Shown: positions 16,892-25,331, numbered from the stretch's first letter. The stretch is DNA of 34,920 nucleotides from Candidatus Staskawiczbacteria bacterium (GCA_023245145.1 JAHFKW010000005.1:1-34920); one strand, 5' to 3'. Notes: a model not told the origin generated them from the letters alone. Numbers and translations: made by a program.

Positions 16892-17476
16892 ATGTTCAAA
16901 AAGTATATTGTTGAAGCGTTGGGGACGTTTGCGTTGGCCTTGACGGTGGGGCTTTCGGTGGCGGGTGTGTTTGCGGTGCCGACACCTGTGTTGGCGGGTT
17001 TGGTGCTGGGGCTGTTTGTGTACACGGTGGGGCATATTTCGGGTACGCACATTAATCCGGCGGTGACGATTGGTGCTTGGTCAATTGGTAAAATTACGGG
17101 TAAAGATGCCCTGGGATATATTGTGTCGCAATTTGTTGGCGGGGGATTGGCCATGTGGATTTTATCTATGACGACAGTGATGCCAGCGTTGACAGTTTCG
17201 GGTGATTGGATGACGGGTTTTGCCGAGCTTCTGGGAACGTTTTTCTTTACCTTTGGAATTGCTTCGGTAGTCTATGGAAAAACGCCGAGTGTGATGAGCG
17301 GAGCGGTCATTGGTGGCTCGCTTTTGCTGGGCATTACGATTTCAGCCTTACTGGGTGCCAATGGAGTACTGAATCCGGCGGTGGCTTTGGGAATTGGGTC
17401 GTTTGGAATCATGTATATTTTGGGGCCAGTGGTGGGGTCGGTTTTGGGTATGCAGGCGTATAAAAAATTGCAGTAA
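16892..17476 (+). CDS. MIP family channel (aquaporin)
   Basis: Two NPA motifs (GTHINPAVT, GVLNPAVAL), multi-TM, 194 aa. Confidence 0.9.
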   Translation: MFKKYIVEALGTFALALTVGLSVAGVFAVPTPVLAGLVLGLFVYTVGHISGTHINPAVTIGAWSIGKITGKDALGYIVSQFVGGGLAMWILSMTTVMPALTVSGDWMTGFAELLGTFFFTFGIASVVYGKTPSVMSGAVIGGSLLLGITISALLGANGVLNPAVALGIGSFGIMYILGPVVGSVLGMQAYKKLQ

Positions 17477-18756
17477 TGAATGAAGTATACGATGTTATTG
17501 TCATTGGTGGGGGAGCCAGTGGGATGATGGCGGCGGGGAGCGCGGCGGCCTCGGGCCGCCGCGTCCTTTTATTAGAAAAAAATGCTAAGCTGGGCGAAAA
17601 ACTTGCTATCACGGGCGGAGCGCGTTGCAACATTACCAATGCTACCTATAATGTGCATGCGTTTTTGAAAAATTATGGGGTGTCGGGGCCGTTTTTGTTT
17701 TCGCCGTTTTCGCAATTTGGAGTAAAAAGCACCTTTGAATTTTTTGAGGGACTAGGGTTGCCGTTGGTGGTGCAGGCAAATAATAGAGCTTTTCCAAAAA
17801 CCGAAAAAGCGACGGATGTGGTGAAAGTTTTGATGAAGTATTTAAAATCTGGCGGCGTGGAAATAAAAACTAGTTCGCCGGTTGAAAAAATATTGCACTC
17901 TGCGGGAAAGATTAATGGCGTGGTGGCGGGTGGCCCGCCTTCGCCAGGGGCTTCGGCGAGGCGAAGAATAACATACACGGCCAAAAGTTATATTTTGGCT
18001 ACGGGTGGGGTAAGTCACCCTGAAACGGGCAGTACGGGCGATGGATTTTTGTGGCTGAAAGAATTGGGACACACGGTAAAACCGCCCACGCCAACCATTG
18101 TGCCCTTAAAAACCAGCGACAAGTGGAGTCATATGCTTTCCGGAATTTCGGTGGATGGGGCTAAGATTACTTTTTATTTGGACAAGAAAAAGTCTTTTTT
18201 TAAGATAGGTAAGATTTTATTTACGCATTTTGGGTTGTCCGGCCCGTTAATTTTAAACAGTGCGGGTCAGGTGGGTGATCTTTTAAGAGAGGGCAAAGTG
18301 ACGGCTGGCATTGATGTATATCCAGCACTTGATGCAGGTCAACTGGATAAAAAAATCATTGAATTATTTGGCGTGCATAAGAAAAAACAGTTAAAAAATG
18401 TCATCAAAGAAATAGTACCGCCGGGAATGGCGCCGGGAGTTTTAGAATTATTGGAGGCCGAAAAGGAGCTACACCTTGGTGGAAAGGTTCAGATGGTGCC
18501 AAAAGAGCATCGTAAAATAATCGTTAATTTACTTAAAAAGTTGCCCGTGACGGTAACCGGTTTAATGGGTTTTGACAAAGCGGTGGTGGCTGACGGCGGT
18601 GTTCCATTAAACGAAATTGATACTCGATCTTGTCGCTCAAAAATTCATAAAAATCTTTTCATCACCGGAGATTTATTGCACATTAACCGTCCTTCCGGAG
18701 GATATTCTTTGCAATTGTGCTGGACTACGGGTTTTGTGGCGGGGAGCAACGCCTAA
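17476..18756 (+). CDS. NAD(P)/FAD-dependent oxidoreductase, HI0933/BaiN-like
   Basis: VIVIGGGASGMMAAGSAA, LLLEKNAKLGEKLAITGGARCNITN, C-terminal LFITGDLLHINRPSGGYSLQLCWTTGFVAG. Confidence 0.92.
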   Translation: MNEVYDVIVIGGGASGMMAAGSAAASGRRVLLLEKNAKLGEKLAITGGARCNITNATYNVHAFLKNYGVSGPFLFSPFSQFGVKSTFEFFEGLGLPLVVQANNRAFPKTEKATDVVKVLMKYLKSGGVEIKTSSPVEKILHSAGKINGVVAGGPPSPGASARRRITYTAKSYILATGGVSHPETGSTGDGFLWLKELGHTVKPPTPTIVPLKTSDKWSHMLSGISVDGAKITFYLDKKKSFFKIGKILFTHFGLSGPLILNSAGQVGDLLREGKVTAGIDVYPALDAGQLDKKIIELFGVHKKKQLKNVIKEIVPPGMAPGVLELLEAEKELHLGGKVQMVPKEHRKIIVNLLKKLPVTVTGLMGFDKAVVADGGVPLNEIDTRSCRSKIHKNLFITGDLLHINRPSGGYSLQLCWTTGFVAGSNA

Positions 18757-18843
18757 AAAAGCTAGTCTTGACACCGGCGTAAAAAGGAGTAGCGTGGATG
18801 GTATGTTTTTTATCTGAGTAGTTCTTTTTTGGGAGGGCTTAGA

Positions 18844-19083
18844 ATGACTGGATTAAGGCGAATCGAAGCCAGGGGAAATCAAGAGATTCTTCAAGGCCTT
18901 CTTGATGTGCAGGAGGAGATCGATGGAATCAATCTCGAGCTCTATGGGTTCTTGATGAACTCTACGGAGGCCAGCCAACACAGCAGGAATACCCACGTAG
19001 TCGCCAAGCTGCGAGAATTTAAAAAATTGCTCGCGGCTCTTGAGGCTCGACGTCAGCGTCTATTCGCCAAGATTCTTGAATAA
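18844..19083 (+). CDS. Small hypothetical protein
   Basis: GGGAGGG RBS before ATG 18844, followed by a strong terminator; 79 aa helical sequence. Confidence 0.65.
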   Translation: MTGLRRIEARGNQEILQGLLDVQEEIDGINLELYGFLMNSTEASQHSRNTHVVAKLREFKKLLAALEARRQRLFAKILE

Positions 19084-19102
19084 TAGATTAATTCCCCCCT
19101 GT

Positions 19103-19136
19103 ATCTCGCTTGTCTTGGGACAGGCGGGATTTTTTA
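19103..19136 (+). terminator. Intrinsic terminator
   Basis: ATCTCGCTTGTC-ttgg-GACAGGCGGGAT (two G-U) + TTTTTATT. Confidence 0.85.
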
Positions 19137-19162
19137 TTAAAAACATGTCACAATGAATAATA

Positions 19163-20263
19163 ATGAAAAATATATTCAACTTTCCGCAACATTATAAAAA
19201 TGTGAAAGCCTTTCATAGCAAATATGAACGCTTTTTGATGCCAACTTTTTTGGTGGCCGGTTTTGTGTTTGATTATATTGTTTTTGCCAACATTGAAATT
19301 AGCTTAAATTTTATTTTTTTAATGGTGTACTGGATTGTGGCAGGAGTGGCCATTGTTGTTACCACTTTGTATGATTCGGGAAAAATAAAGTTTGGGGCAA
19401 AATATATTCGATTGGTGGCGTTTTTAGTAATTCAATTTTCATTTGGGGGATTGTTGCGTGGGTCATTGCTGTTTTATTGGTTTTCGGGAGCTCTTTCCAT
19501 TAGTTGGCCGTTGATTGTGGTGATTGCTTTGTTGATGCTTTTTTACGATGTATTCCGTGAATTCTTTTTAAAACCCGTTGTACAATTGAGCCTCTATTTT
19601 TTCATAACTTTTTCTTTTTTTGTATTGGCATTGCCATTTTTCTTTAATTCCATCAGTGTTTGGCTGTTTGTAGTGGCGGGAGCATTAAGTTTGGCCGTAT
19701 TTTTCCCCTATATTTTATTATTATTTTATTTTGGTCACGCCGGCCGAGAAAAACAACGTCGTATTTTTACTTCCATTATTATCATTTTTTTCATCATTAA
19801 CACACTGTATTTTTTCAATATTATTCCACCCATTCCTTTATCCATCCGAGAAGCCGAGGCTTTTCATAGTCTGAAAGTTTCGGGCGGAAAATATATCATG
19901 CAAGGCGAGCTTGAAACTTTTTGGCAAAATTTAATTCCTGGGCAAACACTGCATTTGCAAACAGGGGAAAGAGTCTATTTATACACCGCTATTTTTGCAC
20001 CGGCTACCCTCAACACTACCATTGTGAACCGCTGGCAGTATTTTAATGAGACAACCAAAAAATGGCTAACCATGAGCAATGCTTCTTTTGATATTGCCGG
20101 TGGTAGGCAACAGGGCTACAAGGGCTATTCGTGGTTTTTAAACCCGGCTCCAGGCCGTTGGCGCGTATTTGTCCAAACTCCCAGAGGACAGGTTTTGGGC
20201 AAGGTTAACTTGAATATTGTGCACGCTAGTACATTGGTGGAGATGGGGGAATTCGTCAGATGA
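19163..20263 (+). CDS. DUF2914-like membrane protein
   Basis: Multi-TM N-terminus followed by IPPIPLSIREAEAFHSL...RWQYFNETTKKW...GGRQQGYKGYSWFLNPAPGRWRVFVQTPRGQVLG. Confidence 0.75.
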   Translation: MKNIFNFPQHYKNVKAFHSKYERFLMPTFLVAGFVFDYIVFANIEISLNFIFLMVYWIVAGVAIVVTTLYDSGKIKFGAKYIRLVAFLVIQFSFGGLLRGSLLFYWFSGALSISWPLIVVIALLMLFYDVFREFFLKPVVQLSLYFFITFSFFVLALPFFFNSISVWLFVVAGALSLAVFFPYILLLFYFGHAGREKQRRIFTSIIIIFFIINTLYFFNIIPPIPLSIREAEAFHSLKVSGGKYIMQGELETFWQNLIPGQTLHLQTGERVYLYTAIFAPATLNTTIVNRWQYFNETTKKWLTMSNASFDIAGGRQQGYKGYSWFLNPAPGRWRVFVQTPRGQVLGKVNLNIVHASTLVEMGEFVR

Positions 20264-20343
20264 AATTGAAATTACAATTTACAAAAGGTAGAATAAAATA
20301 ATAAAGATAGGGTGCAACACATTTAATAGAGGAGGGAACTCTG

Positions 20344-20547
20344 ATGCCACTCAAAGATTTGTTGTTGCTGGATGAGTGGGTTATTGCCCAATTTGGTTCG
20401 CTTCTTCGCGTTCGGCGATGGTATGCTGGTCATCACCCCAATATCGGTGGGAAGTGTATTCGGGGAGATACTGGACCGGAAACGGTCGTGGAGGTTGATG
20501 TAATCAGGGCCGTCGGAAAATACTGGGTTAAAGAACCCGAAGACTAG
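20344..20547 (+). CDS. Small hypothetical protein
   Basis: GAGGAGGG RBS before ATG, followed by a terminator; 67 aa. Confidence 0.6.
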   Translation: MPLKDLLLLDEWVIAQFGSLLRVRRWYAGHHPNIGGKCIRGDTGPETVVEVDVIRAVGKYWVKEPED

Positions 20548-20565
20548 TCTTTGGGCTTCGCGAAT

Positions 20566-20599
20566 ACTCCTCTTATCTCTTTGATGGGAGGGGTTTTTA
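20566..20599 (+). terminator. Intrinsic terminator
   Basis: ACTCCTC...GAGGGGT + TTTTA. Confidence 0.6.
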
Positions 20600-20707
20600 T
20601 TGAGCCATTAAAATATTGGCATACAAAAGGCTTGTGTGGATAAGTGGTGGTTTTAAATGATTACAACGTGGTAACATGAGGTAATAATTATTAAATTTTT
20701 TAAAAAT

Positions 20708-21043
20708 ATGTTATCAAAGATGCAAAAAGTTTGGTTATGGATTTTCGGGGCGATGTTTGTGGTGCCAGAGGTGGTGTTTTCGCCTTTGGTATCGTTTGGT
20801 CTTTACTTGGTAAAGGTTAATTTTAATTCATTATACTCTTTGGGTATCGGTACTGTATTTCCGTCTGATAGTTTAGGATACCTGCTAGCTGCTATTATTA
20901 TCGAATTAATTGGTACTGGGGGTCTATTTCTCTTGAATTTGAAATTAAAAAACAAAGTAGTCACAATTATCTCTGGAATATTTTTTATTTGTCTTTGTTT
21001 TATATTTTTCTTTCTCTATTCATTGAGCCACATGGGTTTTTAA
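20708..21043 (+). CDS. Small multi-TM membrane protein
   Basis: Three hydrophobic segments in 111 aa. Confidence 0.6.
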   Translation: MLSKMQKVWLWIFGAMFVVPEVVFSPLVSFGLYLVKVNFNSLYSLGIGTVFPSDSLGYLLAAIIIELIGTGGLFLLNLKLKNKVVTIISGIFFICLCFIFFFLYSLSHMGF

Positions 21044-21064
21044 AAGTAAAATAAAAGTCATTCT

Positions 21065-23455
21065 ATGAGAAACAAAGTAATTTCAATTTTAATCCTCGCA
21101 TCACTGATTGCTCCTTCATTTTCGCAAGCACTTATTTTACTTCCTACGGCCAATTTAACTATAGTGGTAAATACACAAGGAGGGGATAGCAATTTTATCT
21201 TTGATTTAAGTGATGGTGAGCAATTTAATCTACAAACAGATAATTTAACAGCTTCACAAATAGTCAGTGTGATTGCGTTTGGTAGTCAATACTCTTTAAG
21301 CCAAGAAAGTGTCGCTGGTTTGAAAATCAATAGTATTAATTGTGTGAGCGATAACCAGAATGACAACATTTCTTATGGAACAGATTACGTATTATTTTCA
21401 CCGACAATAGATGAGAATATCACTTGCACTTTTGGTAATATAAAAAGCGAGGGGAAGACACCAGTTTTAATTGTTCCGGGTTTGATCGGAACAGACTTGG
21501 TTAAGGGAAGTGAGTTATTGTGGGCGGATGTGCCTAGAATGGTTACAAATTTTGGAGATGCCTTTATGGATCCTTTGGCTTTTACGAAAAGTCTAACTTC
21601 AACAGATCCTGATGTATATGCTTCAAATGTTATACGTTCAGAAAAAGTATCAGGAATAACTGTATTCGATTATACAGAAAAACTTATATCTGACCTCACC
21701 TCCCAAGGCTACGTTGAAAACACAAACCTCTTTACGTTTCCTTACGATTGGCGATATGGGGTGACGGGTAGATATGCGGATGGAAAGACGAATGTAGATT
21801 TACTGAAACAAAAAATCGCGGACATTAAAGCTCAAACGGGTGCAGAAAAAGTGGATGTCGTGGCGCATTCCATGGGTGGATTGATTACCAAAAAGTATGT
21901 AGTGGATAATCCAATCAGTCATAGTATTGGCAAAGCCGTTTTTGTGGGCGTGCCAAATACGGGCGCACCAAAATCAGTAAAAGTTCTTTTGCAGGGAGAC
22001 AACTTTGATGTGGCTGGATTAAGTGATGCCGAAATTAAAAAGATTTCTGAAAATTTTCCAGCAGCTTATGATTTGTTGCCGAGCCAGCAGTACTACAACA
22101 CCAAGGGCAGTTTTGTAACCGTGGTTGACAGGGGGAATCTGACCGGTTCGGGATCGGTTAGCATTAAGGATTTAAATTACAACGAAACAAAAAGCTTTTT
22201 GACAAGCGACCATCAATTAAATGCTGTGGCTATGAACTTTGCAGAAGGTTTACACACACAAGATTTTGATAATTTTGACATGAGAAACACGGGTGTTAAT
22301 CTTTATGCTGTGGATGGTTGTAAAACTCCAACTCTTAGCAATATTACTGAAACTAGGGCAACGAATATTTTTGGTCAAAAAATCATTGAATACAAAAATG
22401 TAAAATGGGCACCGGGAGATAAAACCGTTCCCCTAGAAAGTTCCACCAATTTACCCATTGATCAAGATCACAAATTTTATTCTTTAAATGCCAGCCATGG
22501 CACCATGATGACTCAAGACGGCAGTCGTCAGCAAATCATAAATATTATTTCGGGTAGCAATTTAAGTCCGGGGAAGAATATAACCCAAGATATTACCAAA
22601 TGCCAATTGAACGGTAAAGCTATTTCAGTTTTTAGTCCCGTAGATATTTTTGTGACTGACCAAGATGGTAAAAAATTAGGCTTAGCTGAAGATGGGAGTA
22701 TTTTCAATGAAATTATCAATGCTGATTTTCAAATTTGGGGAGACCCCGCTTCACCGGCGGATAGGCATAAATTTTTGTATTTACCAACCGACGAAGGTCA
22801 AACTTACACCATTACCATGGATGGCACCGGGACGGGCACGTACACTATAAAAATTGATGACATTCAAAACAGTAATGTCGTAAAAACCCAAGAATTTCGT
22901 GATTTACCGGTAACCGCTGATTTGACGGGGGTGGTTAACTTTGGCGCTCAAAAAGATTTCCTGACTGTAAAGCAAAATACGGTCAGTCAGCCCGAAACTA
23001 TTTTTTCTTCACCGCCCGAAGTGGTTATTTCCTTTGACACTGCTAAAAAAGATCTTACATTCTCATCGCCACAGAAAAACGTGACCATCGTTGATAGTGA
23101 TAACACAATTACCCTAACCGACCAGGTGGGCAATAAAACTGAAATAACCCTCAAAGAAAAAGACCGAAAAAAGAGAATGTCAGCCGAAATTAAATCACTC
23201 AAATATAATGGCGTAGCTCAAGATATCAGTAAAAACAGTATGATGTATGCTTGGAATGTTGATAAGGCGGGCAATTTTAAAAAAATAATCCAACACGTAA
23301 AATCCAAAAAAGAGTACAATATTTTAGCGGAGTTTGACGGTAAAAATACCAATATTATCGGTAAAGATGTGATTGGTAAAATTAAGAAAACCGTGGCGGG
23401 GCTGAAGATTATTAGTATTACAACTGACAAGGGAGATTTTAATTGGAGTTACTGA
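21065..23455 (+). CDS. Secreted lipase/esterase-like alpha/beta hydrolase
   Basis: N-terminal signal-like segment; VDVVAHSMGGLITKKYV nucleophile elbow; FPYDWRYGV as in LCAT-like lipases. Confidence 0.8.
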   Translation: MRNKVISILILASLIAPSFSQALILLPTANLTIVVNTQGGDSNFIFDLSDGEQFNLQTDNLTASQIVSVIAFGSQYSLSQESVAGLKINSINCVSDNQNDNISYGTDYVLFSPTIDENITCTFGNIKSEGKTPVLIVPGLIGTDLVKGSELLWADVPRMVTNFGDAFMDPLAFTKSLTSTDPDVYASNVIRSEKVSGITVFDYTEKLISDLTSQGYVENTNLFTFPYDWRYGVTGRYADGKTNVDLLKQKIADIKAQTGAEKVDVVAHSMGGLITKKYVVDNPISHSIGKAVFVGVPNTGAPKSVKVLLQGDNFDVAGLSDAEIKKISENFPAAYDLLPSQQYYNTKGSFVTVVDRGNLTGSGSVSIKDLNYNETKSFLTSDHQLNAVAMNFAEGLHTQDFDNFDMRNTGVNLYAVDGCKTPTLSNITETRATNIFGQKIIEYKNVKWAPGDKTVPLESSTNLPIDQDHKFYSLNASHGTMMTQDGSRQQIINIISGSNLSPGKNITQDITKCQLNGKAISVFSPVDIFVTDQDGKKLGLAEDGSIFNEIINADFQIWGDPASPADRHKFLYLPTDEGQTYTITMDGTGTGTYTIKIDDIQNSNVVKTQEFRDLPVTADLTGVVNFGAQKDFLTVKQNTVSQPETIFSSPPEVVISFDTAKKDLTFSSPQKNVTIVDSDNTITLTDQVGNKTEITLKEKDRKKRMSAEIKSLKYNGVAQDISKNSMMYAWNVDKAGNFKKIIQHVKSKKEYNILAEFDGKNTNIIGKDVIGKIKKTVAGLKIISITTDKGDFNWSY

Positions 23456-23461
23456 AAATAA

Positions 23462-24154
23462 ATGAAAAAAATCCATCGATTTATTTTGGAATTTACGATT
23501 GATGCCGGAATTATTTTAGTGACGGACGAAGAAGTGGTAAATCAAATTCGTAATGTGCTCAAATTAAAAATTGGTGAGCAAATTTTATTGTGCGACGGTC
23601 GGGGCGGGGAAGTATTGGTAGAAATATTGGAAATAAGCGCGGTTGGCGTGAAATTGAAAGTATTGGAAGAAAGAGAAAATGAACACGAATCGGTTAAAGG
23701 CGTGACGCTGTATTGTGCTATTTTAAAGCGGGAAAATTTTGATTGGGTTTGTCAGAAAGCTACAGAAATTGGGGTGGCCGAAATTGTGCCGTTGATTACC
23801 AAAAGAACAGTGAAGCTGGATATTAAAAAAGAGCGGTTGGAAAAAATAATCAAAGAATCGGCGGAGCAAAGCGGGCGGACGGTTTTGCCAATTTTGCATG
23901 AGCCGGTAACATTTGAAGTAGCTGTAAAGCAGTCAACGAAAAATGAGGTGAATGTGTTGTTTGATGTAAGTGGCGCCCCGCCCGCGGGCGGGGCGCCAAA
24001 ACGCACTGGAATTTTTATCGGTCCCGAAGGTGGATGGGATGAGAGTGAGTTAAAAATTATCAAGTTATCAGGTTATCAATTAGTGAGCCTCGGCAAATTA
24101 ACTCTGCGCGCCGAAACAGCTGCCATTATTGCCGTCTATCTTGCGGTAAACTGA
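23462..24154 (+). CDS. rsmE: 16S rRNA (uracil1498-N3)-methyltransferase
   Basis: HRFILEF, KATEIGVAEIVPLITKRTV, AEQSGRTVLPILHEP, IFIGPEGGWDESEL, LGKLTLRAETAAI. Confidence 0.92.
   Translation: MKKIHRFILEFTIDAGIILVTDEEVVNQIRNVLKLKIGEQILLCDGRGGEVLVEILEISAVGVKLKVLEERENEHESVKGVTLYCAILKRENFDWVCQKATEIGVAEIVPLITKRTVKLDIKKERLEKIIKESAEQSGRTVLPILHEPVTFEVAVKQSTKNEVNVLFDVSGAPPAGGAPKRTGIFIGPEGGWDESELKIIKLSGYQLVSLGKLTLRAETAAIIAVYLAVN
23971..23998. repeat. Perfect 28-bp GC-rich palindrome within rsmE
   Basis: TGGCGCCCCGCCCGCGGGCGGGGCGCCA encodes GAPPAGGAP in frame. Confidence 0.95.
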
Positions 24155-24202
24155 TTTTTGTGGTAAAAACTATGTATGCGTATAAGCGCATTTTGTTTAT
24201 AT

Positions 24203-24543
24203 CGCGCCCTGGAGGAATAGTACCTCGGCGGTCTCATAACAAAAGCCCGTGTAATTCGGGCCGAAGATGTGACCCTGGATGGCAACATCCAACGGAAAAT
24301 TCCTGAAATTGCTGGAAGGCCATTAAGTTTTTCTCGCTACAACATAATCCGAAAGGATAGGTGTGAATGCTTGAAAAGAGAAAAAATTTGGTAATCAGCA
24401 GCCAAGCCTCAAAAGTGTTGGGGAAGGTTCAGAGACTATAATAGGAACCCCGCTTTGCGGGGATGGTATAGTCCATTCTTTCTGGAAACAGAAAGTACAA
24501 AAAGAAGCCGCAGGTCCCCGTGCAATTCGGGGGGGCGCAACCA
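24203..24543 (+). tRNA. Initiator tRNA-fMet(CAU) interrupted by a group I intron
   Basis: Exons 24203-24237 and 24505-24543 fold as CGCGCCC-TG-GAGG..CCTC-G-GCGGT-CTCATAA-GCCGC-AGGT-CCCCG-TGCAATT-CGGGG-GGGCGCA-A-CCA; C1/A72 mismatch as in bacterial initiators; encoded CCA. Confidence 0.88.
24238..24504 (+). ncRNA. Group I intron (about 267 nt) in the tRNA-fMet anticodon loop
   Basis: Core motifs AATCAGCAGCCAAGCC, GGAAGGTTCAGAGACTA and GGTATAGTCC; 5' exon ends in U and the intron ends in G. Boundaries inferred from tRNA folding. Confidence 0.88.
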
Positions 24544-24571
24544 TTCGACGCGCCCTTCGCTCGCGCTCAGG
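24541..24571. repeat. CCATTCGAC...GCTCAGG repeat abutting the tRNA-fMet 3' end
   Basis: CCATTCGACGCGCCCTTCGCTCGCGCTCAGG; compare CCATTCGACACGGCTCAGGG at 29758. Confidence 0.6.
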
Positions 24572-24606
24572 TCTTGCTCATGGCAGGCACTTGGGCGCGG
24601 CGAATG

Positions 24607-24628
24607 GAGCTGAGCGAAGTCGAAGCTC
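24607..24628. repeat. GAGCTGAGCGAAGTCGAAGCTC palindromic repeat
   Basis: GAGCT/AGCTC arms, same repeat family. Confidence 0.65.
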
Positions 24629-24658
24629 AAATTCATTTTCTCGCTCAGTGCAGGCAAT

Positions 24659-24913
24659 ATGGAAAAATGGTTTGTATACATTATCAAATGCGAGGATGCG
24701 AGTCTCTATACTGGAATTACCAATAACCTAGAAAGGAGATTTTTTGAACACTCACACAAAAAGGGTGGTAAATATACGTCCAGCCATAGACCAATTAAGA
24801 TTATCTACCATGAAAGTTGTCCCGATAGGTCAGGTGCTTTAAAAAGAGAATCACAAATTAAAGGATGGAGCCGTCAGAAAAAGATAGATATTCTACATCT
24901 TAATATAAATTAA
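24659..24913 (+). CDS. GIY-YIG nuclease family protein
   Basis: FVYIIKCEDASLYTGITNNLERRFFEH...GALKRESQIKGWSRQKK. Confidence 0.9.
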   Translation: MEKWFVYIIKCEDASLYTGITNNLERRFFEHSHKKGGKYTSSHRPIKIIYHESCPDRSGALKRESQIKGWSRQKKIDILHLNIN

Positions 24914-24916
24914 TTT

Positions 24917-24990
24917 GTCGGGGTAGCTCAGTTGGTGAGAGCGCAGCATTCATAACGCTGAGGTCGTGGGTTCGACTCCCACCCTCGACA
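24917..24990 (+). tRNA. tRNA with CAU anticodon (elongator Met, or Ile2)
   Basis: GTCGGGG-TA-GCTC..GAGC-G-CAGCA-TTCATAA-CGCTG-AGGTC-GTGGG-TTCGACT-CCCAC-CCTCGAC-A. Confidence 0.88.
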
Positions 24991-25040
24991 CAGAGAGTCG
25001 AACTCACAAGGGTTGTGTAATTTTAATAAGTTCAAACCAT

Positions 25041-25116
25041 GCGGGCGTAGTCCAGCCCGGTTTAAGACGCCTCCCTGTCACGGAGGAGATCAGGGGTTCA
25101 AATCCCCTCGCCCGCG
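25041..25116 (+). tRNA. tRNA-Asp(GUC)
   Basis: GCGGGCG-TA-GTCC..AGAC-G-CCTCC-CTGTCAC-GGAGG-AGATC-AGGGG-TTCAAAT-CCCCT-CGCCCGC-G. Confidence 0.9.
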
Positions 25117-25123
25117 CAAGAAA

Positions 25124-25146
25124 AATACCCCATCGGGGTATTTTTA
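25124..25146 (+). terminator. Intrinsic terminator after tRNA-Asp
   Basis: ATACCCCATCGGGGTATTTTT. Confidence 0.75.
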
Positions 25147-25151
25147 TTGCG

Positions 25152-25170
25152 CTCGGGATTTGAACCCGAG
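25152..25170 (-). pseudogene. tRNA T-arm remnant
   Basis: Minus strand CTCGGGTTCAAATCCCGAG T-arm; no complete cloverleaf seen. Confidence 0.45.
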
Positions 25171-25260
25171 GGGTGGGTCGGAGGGGAAACTTGGTGTCAC
25201 CTCTGTGTAGGAAATTATTCAAAACCGAGGGTTTTGAAGGAGCGAGCACGAAGTGTGAGC

Positions 25261-25286
25261 GACGGGTTCTATATCCCATCGCCCGC
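25261..25286 (+). pseudogene. tRNA 3'-end remnant
   Basis: GGGTTCTATATCCC T-arm-like followed by CGCCCGC identical to the tRNA-Asp acceptor strand. Confidence 0.4.
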
Positions 25287-25293
25287 ACAATCA

Positions 25294-25318
25294 AAATCGC
25301 CTTTTTGGCGATTTTTTG
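25294..25318 (+). terminator. Intrinsic terminator
   Basis: AAATCGCC-ttttt-GGCGATTT-TTT. Confidence 0.75.
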
Positions 25319-25331
25319 GTATACTGACAGT

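Noticed and set aside
20635-20643. Perfect DnaA box TGTGGATAA in an intergenic region (another at 30714-30722 in glmS)
   Set aside because: Isolated single boxes are expected by chance and no cluster or origin features were seen.
24436-24726. ORFs across the intron 3' end, tRNA exon and repeats on both strands
   Set aside because: Explained by tRNA/intron and palindromic repeats; no protein family features.
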